Origin: Microbulbifer sp. MI-G
Lineage (GTDB): Bacteria; Pseudomonadota; Gammaproteobacteria; Pseudomonadales; Cellvibrionaceae
Assembly: GCF_030440425.1 (NCBI RefSeq)
Contig: NZ_CP098023.1
Location: forward strand, 3,992,001-4,056,000
DNA length: 64,000 nucleotides
Direction: 5' to 3'
The position numbers and the translations under genes were made by a program. The notes under the pieces are model-generated. The model saw only the letters and a list, made by a program, of their open reading frames with translations. It was not told where the DNA came from and did no database searches. The first letter of the stretch is position 1, and every line of letters begins with the position of its first letter. This document shows, piece after piece, positions 10,233 through 17,848 of the stretch.

Positions 10233-11008
10233 ATGGAAATTACAGCGCAACAATACAAAATTATCGAAGATTTTCTGCCCCTCCAGCGCGGCAACGTGAA
10301 AATATCCAACTTACAAGTGCTGAACGCCATTCTTTACATAGCCGAGCATGGTTGTAAATGGCGAGGTCTGCCGATGAAATTCGGCCGTTGGCACAGCGTC
10401 TACATGCGGGCGAATCGTTGGGCCAAACAAGGTGTACTGGATAGGGTCTTTCTGGCCCTCCAGGAAAATAATGTGATCAATATCCAGGTCGATCATATCT
10501 CTCTTGATTCTACGGCTGTTAAAGTTCATCCAGATGGTACTGGCGCGTTAAAAAAAACGGTCCTCAATCTATCGGCAAATCACGAGCAGGATGGACCACC
10601 AAGATTCATATGGTTGCAGCCGACCACAACCGCGCCGTAGTATTTTCTCTGTCACCGGGGCAGGCTGGAGACGCTCCGGAGGGCCGAAAGCTGCTGAAAA
10701 GCCTTGAGAACTGCGGTTGGGATGGTGCCAAAGTGATCATGGACAAGGCCTACGAGGGTAATGAAACCCGGCAGTTGGTATTCGATCTGGGCATGGAACC
10801 TGTCGTGCCACCGAAGAGTAACCGAATGAGCACCTGGAAATACGACGTGGAGGCGTACAAAAAACGAAATGAAGTGGAGAGGCTGTTTCGACGCCTGAAG
10901 GGCTTCAGAAGAATTTTCTCTCGTTTTGACAAACTGGATGTCGTTTTCACATTTTTTATTCACTTTGCGCTTATTGCCGATACTTTAATTAGTGTGAACA
11001 GGCCCTAA
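10233..11008 (+). CDS. IS5-family DDE transposase (programmed -1 frameshift)
   Basis: The first frame (10233-10640) holds the DUF4096-like N-terminal domain and the first catalytic Asp (ISLDSTAVKVHPDG). The second frame (ending at 11008) holds MVAADHNRAVVFSLSPGQ, the second Asp (VIMDKAYEG) and the Glu region (RNEVERLFRRLKGFRR). A -1 slip on the A8 run at 10550-10557 joins them into the usual family sequence NGPQSIGKSRAGWTTKIH. Programmed slippage on A-runs is known for this group, so the split is read as normal rather than as decay. The stop TAA at 11006-11008 lies outside the right inverted repeat and is supplied by the target DNA. Confidence 0.92.
10989..11005 (-). repeat. IS right terminal inverted repeat
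   Basis: TTAGTGTGAACAGGCCC on the plus strand, pairing perfectly with 10198-10214. The transposase reading frame runs through it. Confidence 0.93.
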
Positions 11009-11663
11009 TATAAACCAGACCTTCCCATACCACTTTGGCTTCCAGCACTTCAGACGAGGTATGAGGTTCGTCAACTCATATCATAACCAGATGCTATAAA
11101 CCCCGCTAGCCCGGATTTTTCACCGCCAGCTTACCTTGCTGCCATTTCTTGTGGTAGTACGGCTCCGGGAAAGTGGCGCCACTGTAATCAATAAGGATAA
11201 TATTCCTGACAAGCACGATGTTATTTTCGATCAGCGTATCATCTCTACACTGCTTTTACCCTCGGCGGCAGTGGCAGCAAAGGAAAAGAACGATTTACTT
11301 AAGCAGGATCGTAATCCCAATCAGAAACTGGTAGAACCTTAGCCTTTTCCTCCAGAAAATATTTACAAAAAGGGTTCGCTTTAGTAGACATCCTACGATT
11401 AGGTTGCCAGCTTAATTTGTAAAAGAAGTTCTAGATATCGTTAGCTTCACCACATGTTAAAAAACCTCCATCTCTGGCTCACAGATTCGCATGTTCTGAG
11501 TTGTATTGCGAAACTTATTCCTTAAGAATATAGCGATTGGCATACGAAATCGGTCCGCATGGCTCTGTGAGAAAGATTTGGCGCTGGTGCCTCATCTCAT
11601 GAGAGACTGCCATAACGCTAAAAATTCCATATTTTAGACTTCCCATGTAATTTTAGGCAAATG
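11009..11663. other. Intergenic stretch without a supported gene
   Basis: About 650 AT-rich bases between the IS and the candidate immunity gene. A 68-codon plus-strand ORF (11136-11342) has no recognisable family and no good ribosome site, so it was not called. A 9-base inverted repeat (TTTTAGGCA at 11651-11659 with TGCCTAAAA at 11669-11677) straddles the stop of the immunity candidate. It has no U-tract on either strand. Confidence 0.5.
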
Positions 11664-11936
11664 CTAACTGCCTAAAAGCATCAGAGGCAGTGCAAAAATG
11701 AAAAGGCTGATATATTTTGGAAAACGGAATGAAAGATAAAAAATACCACAGCTTAAAATAAAGCTAGCAATTATGCTCAATACCTTATGGTAAGAAAAAT
11801 CTGCCAGCAAAAAAATAAAAACATAATAGGATGAAAAGCCACATATAATGAAAGAGAATGATGCTATAAATAACTTTTCCGAAAAAGCGAACTCTGAATT
11901 CTTTTTTAAAAACTTCCCCACTTTATTTATCCTCAT
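11664..11936 (-). CDS. Small membrane protein, candidate microcin immunity protein
   Basis: A 90-residue protein with a basic N-terminus (MRINKVGKFLKK) and about three hydrophobic spans: roughly residues 20-42, 48-66 and 70-88. No family is recognised. It is the last gene of the export operon, 78 bases after the double-glycine peptide gene on the same strand. That is the place where immunity genes of class II microcins and bacteriocins usually lie, and most of them are small membrane proteins. The role is inferred from position and topology only. ATG at 11936 has a poor ribosome site. An in-frame GTG at 11921 has GAGG nine bases upstream and may be the true start (85 residues). Very AT-rich. 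Confidence 0.6.
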   Translation of the reverse strand: MRINKVGKFLKKNSEFAFSEKLFIASFSFIICGFSSYYVFIFLLADFSYHKVLSIIASFILSCGIFYLSFRFPKYISLFIFALPLMLLGS

Positions 11937-11942
11937 TGCAAA

Positions 11943-11975
11943 AAGCCACTCACAAGGTAATTTTGTAAGTGGCTT
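11943..11975 (-). terminator. Attenuator-like hairpin between microcin and immunity genes
   Basis: A 13-base imperfect stem (11943-11955 with 11963-11975, one mismatch) and a seven-base loop, followed on the minus strand by five T. It ends a few bases before the ATG of the downstream gene. It could partly terminate transcription so that the peptide mRNA exceeds the immunity mRNA. Confidence 0.6.
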
Positions 11976-12014
11976 GATAGAGAGCTCCTAATTTAGAGGA
12001 GCCTGAAACAATTC

Positions 12015-12137
12015 TTAATATGCTTTTGGTGAGAATCGGATCATAATTATTCCTACAGCAACCCTAATCCCAATTCCTACTAGAGGGGCCAATCCACCAT
12101 TCACTTGCTCAACTTCATTCATAGTAAGTTCTTTCAT
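12015..12137 (-). CDS. Double-glycine leader microcin/bacteriocin precursor (40 residues)
   Basis: Short gene, well supported by its features. The leader MKELTMNEVEQVNGG has the hallmark pattern of leaders cut by C39 peptidases: hydrophobic residues at -4, -7, -12 style spacing, acidic residues, and Gly-Gly at -2/-1. The predicted core is 25 residues starting LAPLVGIGIRV. It has GxG motifs, a hydrophobic helix-like centre (VGIIMI) and two Arg plus one Lys, with no Cys and no acidic residue. A small, cationic, membrane-active peptide fits. The ribosome site is good (GAGG, 7 bases before ATG). It starts 23 bases after the stop of the C39-domain ABC transporter and precedes a candidate immunity gene. 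The sequence does not match any microcin I can name. Activity is inferred. Confidence 0.85.
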   Translation of the reverse strand: MKELTMNEVEQVNGGLAPLVGIGIRVAVGIIMIRFSPKAY

Positions 12138-12160
12138 TTTATTTTCCTCTAAATTAAAGG

Positions 12161-14299
12161 TTATGCCAACTCATTGTCAGCTAGATTTATCTGCCTCCCT
12201 GTAGATTTAACCGTTTCCGGCCGATGTGCAACCAGCACCCGGGTAATAGCAAGCTGCTGAATATGCTGGTTAACCAGCGATTCATTCGCCACATCCAAAT
12301 GACTGGTTGCTTCGTCCATGAACAGGATGCGAGGTGCGCGATACAAGGCGCGCGCCAGCACAATTCTTTGCTTTTGTCCGCCGCTAAGGCTGGTGCCCAT
12401 ATCACCAACCAGCGTGTTGTATTGCATAGGCATATGCATGATTTCTTCGTGGATACACGCCAACTGCGCACAGTGAGCTATACGCTGGAGGTCCACCTGA
12501 GGCTCAAAGCAGGCGATATTGTCGCCAATAGTTCCGGCGAGCAACTGATCGTCCTGCATAACACCGGCAATCTGGCCGCGATAATTTGGCAGTTGCCTCA
12601 GGGGTTGGCCATCTATCAGGATTTCCCCTTCGGTCGGTTCCAGCAAACCCATCAGACATTTAAGCAATGTAGTTTTGCCACAGCCGCTGGGACCGACAAT
12701 GGCAACAGTTTCACCAGATTCAATGGTAAAGTTGACATTCTGAAATGCCGGGGCCTCCGCCTCACCAAATTGAAAACTGAGGTTGCGCACTTCTATTTTT
12801 CCCTGCAGGGCATGTGCTAGACCATCACCCATTGAAAGGCTATTTGGCCCATCTATATCCTCGGATTTGGTAAATACAATATCGGACAGGCGGTCCAGGT
12901 GCAGACCCAGCATTTTCAACTCGATCCACTGAGCAACCAGTGCGTCCATAGATTGAACGAAGCGGGTCTTATAACTCATAAAGGCATAGAGCATGCCGAC
13001 AGTGAGGATATTTCCCATCACTGCACTCGCAGCAAAATAAATTACCAACAGGTTTTCCAGACCGAACAACAGGCGGTTGATGGTGTTGTAGCCGATATTC
13101 CAGCGGGCAATACGGATATCCTTGTTGATGGCATCGGCGAGGCGATTGTGCCACTGGCCCTGGCGGTCGTTCTCGCGCTGGAACAGTTTGACGGTCTGGA
13201 TAGCCCGCACCGATTCCATAAAGTGCGAGTCGTGTTTTGCCTGGGCAACAATTTGCTCTTCAGTAAGTAGCCGCAGTGGGCGATAGAGCAACAGGCGAAG
13301 GGCAGCGTAAAGGACGACCACCAACAAGACAATCAGGGTCAGCCACAGGTCGTAAAAAAACATGGCGGCCAGTGTGATCAACGCCATAATACCGTCCACG
13401 ACCGCAGCCACCAGCCCGGTGGTGAGCAACTCGCGCACCTTTTGCAAGGAACCGAAGCGGGATACCACATCACCCATATGCCGGGTGGAGAAATAGCTCA
13501 TTGGCAGGCGGATCAGGTGGCGGAACAGGTTTGCAGCCATCTGCATATTGAGCCGACTGGAGATATGCAGGATTACCCATTCCCGCAAGGCGTTGGTGCC
13601 GGTTTGTATTATCAGTAACAGGCCAAAGCCGATCGCTAGCACCAGTAGCAGGTTGGCGTCGCCACGCAGGATGACGTCATCCACCACCGTTTGCATATAA
13701 AATGGCGTAACCACGGCAAACAGCTGAAGCAGCAGAGACAGCAGCAACACCTGAATCAAGCTGCGCTTTAACCCGCTGATACGCGACCAGAAATGGCTGA
13801 GTTTCAGTCGTTGGCGATCTTCTACCGATTGGAATTCATCCGTTGGTGTAAGCTCCAGGGCGACACCGGTAAAATGCTGGCCAAATTCCTCCCGGGTCAG
13901 CACCCGCTCCCCCACTGCGGGGTCGTGGATGGTGACTTTGTTTCGCTGTACGGATTTGAGCACCACAAAATGACTCATATCCCAGTGCAGCACACAGGGG
14001 CGCTGTAGCTCCTCCAGATGTTCCATCTCAAGGCGCAGGGCGCGACCAGCCAGGTGCAGGCGCCCGGCCATATCCATCAGGGTCTTGAGGTTGGTACCGT
14101 GGCTGGAGATATGGAAGCGGCGGCGCAGGCTGGCGAGGTCGGTATCATAGCCGTGAAACCCGGCAATCATCGCCAGACATACCAATCCGCATTCCGCAGC
14201 CTCAGTTTGTAAAATCACCGGCAGTTGGCGGCCTGGGGAAAAATGCAGAAGCTTTTCCGGTCGCTCTTGTTTGGCCGGCAGCTGTGTGGTCGCCTCCAT
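12161..14299 (-). CDS. Peptidase-containing ABC transporter (C39, bacteriocin export)
   Basis: Inner-membrane exporter that cleaves double-glycine leaders and moves the core peptide out, of the CvaB/PCAT type. From ATG at 14299 (712 residues) the order is as follows. The C39 peptidase comes first (residues 24-150), with Gln31, Cys37, His110 (HWDMSHFVVL) and Asp126 (HDPAVG). Then come the six-span transmembrane domain (about 175-450) and the nucleotide-binding domain, with Walker A GPSGCGKTT, signature LSGGQKQR and Walker B ILFMDEAT. The catalytic set is complete, so it should be active. The chosen ATG overlaps the TGA of the adaptor gene by one base; an upstream ATG at 14341 would overlap that gene by 43 bases. 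Confidence 0.95.
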   Translation of the reverse strand: MEATTQLPAKQERPEKLLHFSPGRQLPVILQTEAAECGLVCLAMIAGFHGYDTDLASLRRRFHISSHGTNLKTLMDMAGRLHLAGRALRLEMEHLEELQRPCVLHWDMSHFVVLKSVQRNKVTIHDPAVGERVLTREEFGQHFTGVALELTPTDEFQSVEDRQRLKLSHFWSRISGLKRSLIQVLLLSLLLQLFAVVTPFYMQTVVDDVILRGDANLLLVLAIGFGLLLIIQTGTNALREWVILHISSRLNMQMAANLFRHLIRLPMSYFSTRHMGDVVSRFGSLQKVRELLTTGLVAAVVDGIMALITLAAMFFYDLWLTLIVLLVVVLYAALRLLLYRPLRLLTEEQIVAQAKHDSHFMESVRAIQTVKLFQRENDRQGQWHNRLADAINKDIRIARWNIGYNTINRLLFGLENLLVIYFAASAVMGNILTVGMLYAFMSYKTRFVQSMDALVAQWIELKMLGLHLDRLSDIVFTKSEDIDGPNSLSMGDGLAHALQGKIEVRNLSFQFGEAEAPAFQNVNFTIESGETVAIVGPSGCGKTTLLKCLMGLLEPTEGEILIDGQPLRQLPNYRGQIAGVMQDDQLLAGTIGDNIACFEPQVDLQRIAHCAQLACIHEEIMHMPMQYNTLVGDMGTSLSGGQKQRIVLARALYRAPRILFMDEATSHLDVANESLVNQHIQQLAITRVLVAHRPETVKSTGRQINLADNELA

Positions 14300-15546
14300 C
14301 ACAGGCGTCCCCGCAAGCTGTAAATAGGCTCCAGCAGCCATTGCAGCAAACTCCGTTCCGCCAGTTGCACATCGGCGGATAGGGTCATGCCCGGCTTGAG
14401 GGAAAAGTGCCGGCCATAGGCATTAACCGTCGGTTGTGCCAATTTTGCCGTAACCCTGAACACCGGCTCGCGTACTGCAACAGGAACACGCAGCAGCTCA
14501 TCGGGCAGCAACACAGTATCAGACACCTCCAACACGGCACCGGGGTAAAGGCCGAATTTCTGATAGGGGAAAGCATCGTAGCGAATCTTCAAGGGCTGGC
14601 CTGTAGTGAGAAAACCCGCAGAGCGCACGGGTACCAGCAGCTGGGCTGTAAGTACGTGATTCTCCGGCACCAGGGATAAAATCGGGATATCAGCTCGTGC
14701 CTGCTGGCCCTCAGTTGCCTGCAGGTTACTGATGACTCCATCTCGGGAAGCCTTGACAATATAGGCCCGCTGGCCATGCAGTTGGGCAATCTGCTGGGCA
14801 AGGTCGGAAAGGCGTGCGCGCAACTGATCACTGCTATTGGCAAACTCTTCGGGAAGCAGCAGGCGGTCACTTTCCAGTTGCCGAATTTGATTGCGCAGAT
14901 TCACCCCGCTGCGTGCAAGGCTCTGGCGGTCGGCCTGCAGCTCCAATTCCTGGGCTATAACCGCGTCCAGCTCTGCTGAGGAAATATGGCCATCTCGCTT
15001 GAGCCGTCGGTAGCGCTCTGCCTGTTCCGCGATTAAGATATAGCGTTGCGTTTGTGTTTCTATCTGCTTTTCCAACAGGGCCAGGTCTTCCTCACCGGCA
15101 ACAATACGCTGGTCAAGATCACGCAGTTGCTGATGATAAATTTTCTCACTGCGCTTCAACTGTTCGGAGACTAATTGTTGTTGGCTTTTGTACTCAGTCA
15201 ACAGCAAAGACTCGAGGTGTTTACCATCTGCCAAAATTCGGTCACCGTTGACCACGATCAGGGGCTGATCCTTTATTACCCGATCACCCTCGCGCACCAG
15301 CACCTGTTTGATAATGCCCGAACGCTCAGCATAAACCCGCACCACACCTGAAGCCGGCTCCAGCCAACCGGTAACGCTTTCCCTGCGGGCATAGTGGCTG
15401 CCGGCAAGCCAGATAATAACGGCAACCACCCAGGCTAAAAGCAATGACAAAATGAGAGTATGTGACAGGCGGGGCAGTAGCAGAATCTCACCGTGCAGAC
15501 GGTCTGCTTGTTTTTCCATGGCCTGACGGCGGAACAACCCTGTCAC
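14299..15546 (-). CDS. HlyD-family membrane fusion protein (microcin export adaptor)
   Basis: Periplasmic adaptor that links the ABC exporter to an outer-membrane channel such as TolC, of CvaA type. A short cytoplasmic N-terminus is followed by one membrane span (LILSLLLAWVVAVIIWLAG, about residues 31-49). Then come a lipoyl half-domain (about 60-100), a long alpha-helical coiled-coil hairpin (about 105-250), the second lipoyl half with DGVISNLQATEGQ, and beta-barrel domains to residue 415. It is the first gene of the operon and overlaps the transporter start by one base. No outer-membrane factor is encoded nearby, so it presumably uses the housekeeping TolC. Confidence 0.93.
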   Translation of the reverse strand: MTGLFRRQAMEKQADRLHGEILLLPRLSHTLILSLLLAWVVAVIIWLAGSHYARRESVTGWLEPASGVVRVYAERSGIIKQVLVREGDRVIKDQPLIVVNGDRILADGKHLESLLLTEYKSQQQLVSEQLKRSEKIYHQQLRDLDQRIVAGEEDLALLEKQIETQTQRYILIAEQAERYRRLKRDGHISSAELDAVIAQELELQADRQSLARSGVNLRNQIRQLESDRLLLPEEFANSSDQLRARLSDLAQQIAQLHGQRAYIVKASRDGVISNLQATEGQQARADIPILSLVPENHVLTAQLLVPVRSAGFLTTGQPLKIRYDAFPYQKFGLYPGAVLEVSDTVLLPDELLRVPVAVREPVFRVTAKLAQPTVNAYGRHFSLKPGMTLSADVQLAERSLLQWLLEPIYSLRGRL

Positions 15547-15581
15547 TACAACTTCCTTACTACGGCCTATTTTTATGCCCT

Positions 15582-15610
15582 TTTTTATCTTTTTGTGGCA
15601 GTGTAGTCAA
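15582..15610 (-). promoter_or_regulatory. Putative sigma70 promoter of the microcin export operon
   Basis: On the minus strand TTGACT (15605-15610) is followed after 17 bases by TAAAAA (15582-15587). It lies 36-64 bases upstream of the HlyD start. The -35 is near consensus; the -10 is moderate. Confidence 0.5.
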
Positions 15611-16230
15611 CAGGATTGGATTACAAGTTATCACAGCGACTGTGCATAGAGCTGTACAATCGTACGAGATAGTAACGCCGCTCCGATTAGGTCATGGAGG
15701 ATATAAAGCTCTTCTGTAGCACTTTACAGTTTTACATCGGACTTTTTTCAAGCCCCATCGCTCAACGCATCACTAATAGTGCTATTTACGGTGTATACAG
15801 CGGCATACACTCCATTTCCCGGGACTGTTTTAAGCGATCAGGAAATCTGGTACGAAAATTCAACTTCGCGTATTCTTATCGTTACTGAAAAGGGAATTTT
15901 CATCACCAGACAACGATTTTTGCATCCATATCCCTGCCGGTTACAAATCCGCAAATCCGGTTCAGATCAACATAAGAATAAGAGGCATCCAATAAGCGCC
16001 CATGAAAAACCCGGGCTTAAAGCTCTGCTGACAGTTTGAACGATTTGGATTTCAATATCGAAATCGCACACTGGAAGATACATCCAACTCCATTGATACA
16101 CACAGCCTGTACCGCTCCTGTACTAACGGGAAATAGCACATAAGTATCATTAAGGGTTTGTAAAGGTAAAGGAAGGACTTAAAAATCTTATCGTTAGCGC
16201 CGACTATTGCATCGGCGCCAACTACACAGG
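15611..16230. other. Intergenic stretch without a supported gene
   Basis: About 620 bases of mixed, rather AT-rich composition. Two overlapping plus-strand ORFs (15694-15888 and 15779-16039) show no family features or ribosome site. No structured element was recognised. Confidence 0.4.
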
Positions 16231-16599
16231 CTAAAAACCGGTTTCGTAATGCATACTGGCCTCCACATACTCGATAGTGCCATCGTCGTAGTGGATATAG
16301 GCTTCCGCCAGGTTCGGTGCATAGGCATGCACAGTCACATTACATGACAATCCTGAATTACAGCCTTTTATCCAGTTGATTCGATCAATCGACTTGGTAA
16401 TGTTGGTAATTGCCCAGCTTCCCGAAGTGGAATTGCCAAAACTGAAATCTATTCCTTCACAATGGGAAGTCCCATTACCAAAGACATTCCCGCCTGGTTG
16501 CACATTGAGTGTGCATACAAGATCCGCAGAGAGCGCGGGAAGTACTGTCAATGAACCAATTATAACCAATGATGCTAATAGCAATTTTTTAGTAAACAT
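16231..16599 (-). CDS. Small secreted cysteine-containing protein, unknown
   Basis: From ATG at 16599 it encodes 122 residues. The N-terminus (MFTKKLLLASLVIIGSL) is a Sec signal peptide that probably ends at ALSA (about residue 25). The mature part of about 97 residues is rich in Ser, Asn, Gly and Thr and holds four Cys (in LVCTL, SHCEG, KGCNS and LSCNV). Two disulfides could form in the periplasm or outside. No family is recognised. A longer start at 16668 adds 23 residues without signal character and was not chosen; AGGA lies just before the chosen ATG. It stands alone, minus strand, upstream of the microcin operon. A toxin, inhibitor or adhesin role is possible but unsupported. Confidence 0.7.
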   Translation of the reverse strand: MFTKKLLLASLVIIGSLTVLPALSADLVCTLNVQPGGNVFGNGTSHCEGIDFSFGNSTSGSWAITNITKSIDRINWIKGCNSGLSCNVTVHAYAPNLAEAYIHYDDGTIEYVEASMHYETGF

Positions 16600-16867
16600 T
16601 TTCCTAACCTTATTATTTCCAATCCGTTGATATCGCCATACAATTGACGACAATTGCGAGCTTATCACTGGCGTAATCTATTTCCCACCTGTTAAAAAAC
16701 CCGAGCACAGTAAAATGTGGTCGGGTTAACAAAAAATCCGTTTTTAGAAATCAGGTGTTTGACCTAGTCAAGCCACCAGGATACCTGTCAATCACTCAAT
16801 TCCTCCAGCACCAATCATTACGATCACTCTGCAGTTTTTTCTCAATTAAAAATGATCGCTACCGTCC

Positions 16868-17206
16868 TCACGTTTTTGTCTCGACAGTCTGGCTAAGATC
16901 TCCGACACCGGCTTCTTTCAGCAGGGAGTCCACCAGGGGCGCCATGGCGCGGCGTTTGAGCGCACTTCCTACCAGGGCTTCCGGCAGGCTTTGTCCCTTG
17001 GCTTGCACATCACTGTCGAGAATACCGCTACCGGTAAGGCCATCCATATCGTTCAACCCCTCGACGCCCTTGGCGGCGTGCACCTACTCTTCAGTTTTAG
17101 CCGCCTCGGCTAGAGCACCCTACAACCACTGGCGAATGGTTTGTGCCGACTCTTGGTGAAGGCTGAGCGGATTCTGCTGTTGTACCAGTAGCAGCATTTT
17201 TTCATC
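16868..17206 (-). pseudogene. Decayed C-terminal remnant, possibly flotillin-like
   Basis: On the minus strand a frame reads EKMLLLVQQQNPLSLHQ, then SAQTIRQWL, a stop, GALAEAAKTEE, a second stop, VHAAKGVEGLNDMDGL and GQSLPEALVGSALKRRAM, then PLVDSLLKEAGV. The order of an Ala/Glu/Lys helix, a 'VEGLN' turn and a closing amphipathic helix resembles the C-terminus of flotillin/SPFH proteins. Two in-frame stops and the absence of any N-terminal part show decay. The family assignment is from memory and uncertain; that this is relic coding sequence is more secure. Confidence 0.35.
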
Positions 17207-17215
17207 AGGTATCCA

Positions 17216-17848
17216 CAACCGGCACGAGGCCCTGTTGCAAAGGTGGCGCCATAGGTTCAGGGGCAACTCAGCCTTGTACCATCGCCGCACTCTCTGTCGG
17301 TAACTCCAGTGCGGCTTCTACCAATCAATTGCGCTGGCTTTCCTTTCTATAGCGCGCCTTCACCGCAAATATGGCGCCTGTGGAAGCGGGTGGGAACGCG
17401 CCAAACTCTGCACCCTAACTGACTGCCTCGCCATGGCGATGACCCCACAGGCTTTTTCACTTTGAGTATCCGCGCCATTGCGATTGATGGACATAAGATA
17501 CACTTAGTCAACCGCTGATAAACGCGCCGAAATAGATTGATATTTATTGAATATATTATTTTCTTGCGCGCCATGCATTCCTAATTACCGGTGAACATTC
17601 GAAATAATAATTGATATAAATCAGATTAATTTGGGCAGATACCTGAAGCAAATAACGGAAAGAAAACACAACACTACCCTGTGCTATCTATTATTCAGGC
17701 GTGTTTTCGCCGGGATTGTGCATCCCAAGTGTCGCCCAGAGAGAAATTACACGCACTGACACTGGACGCTTCTCTATGGAAAAGGGGCGCTCGAACGAGC
17801 ATTTTACGACACAGACCATACCTCCATCCAAACTCAGTTGAAAGGGCC
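17216..17848. other. Intergenic stretch upstream of nadV
   Basis: About 630 bases. The frame of nadV is open back to 17681, but that extension lacks conserved sequence. An AT-rich segment (17570-17640) may hold the promoter; no clear hexamer pair was picked. Confidence 0.4.

Larger units (their letters stand above)
10198..11005 (+). mobile_element. IS5-family insertion sequence (IS427-like)
   Basis: An 808-base element bounded by perfect 17-base terminal inverted repeats (GGGCCTGTTCACACTAA) at 10198-10214 and 10989-11005. A TA dinucleotide abuts each end (10196-10197 and 11006-11007), consistent with the TA target duplication of the IS427 group. It carries one transposase gene split over two frames by a run of eight A. 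Both ends and all catalytic residues look intact, so it may be active. It sits in the AT-rich stretch between the M16 gene and the microcin operon. Confidence 0.93.

Noticed and set aside
10233..10640. First transposase ORF as a broken gene
   Set aside because: The A8 slippery run and the seamless family sequence after a -1 shift show programmed frameshifting rather than decay.
11136..11342. 68-codon plus-strand ORF after the IS element
   Set aside because: No ribosome site, family or context; possibly relic DNA, not called as a gene.
17347..17574. 75-codon minus-strand ORF upstream of nadV
   Set aside because: Arg/Lys-rich, with no start context or family.
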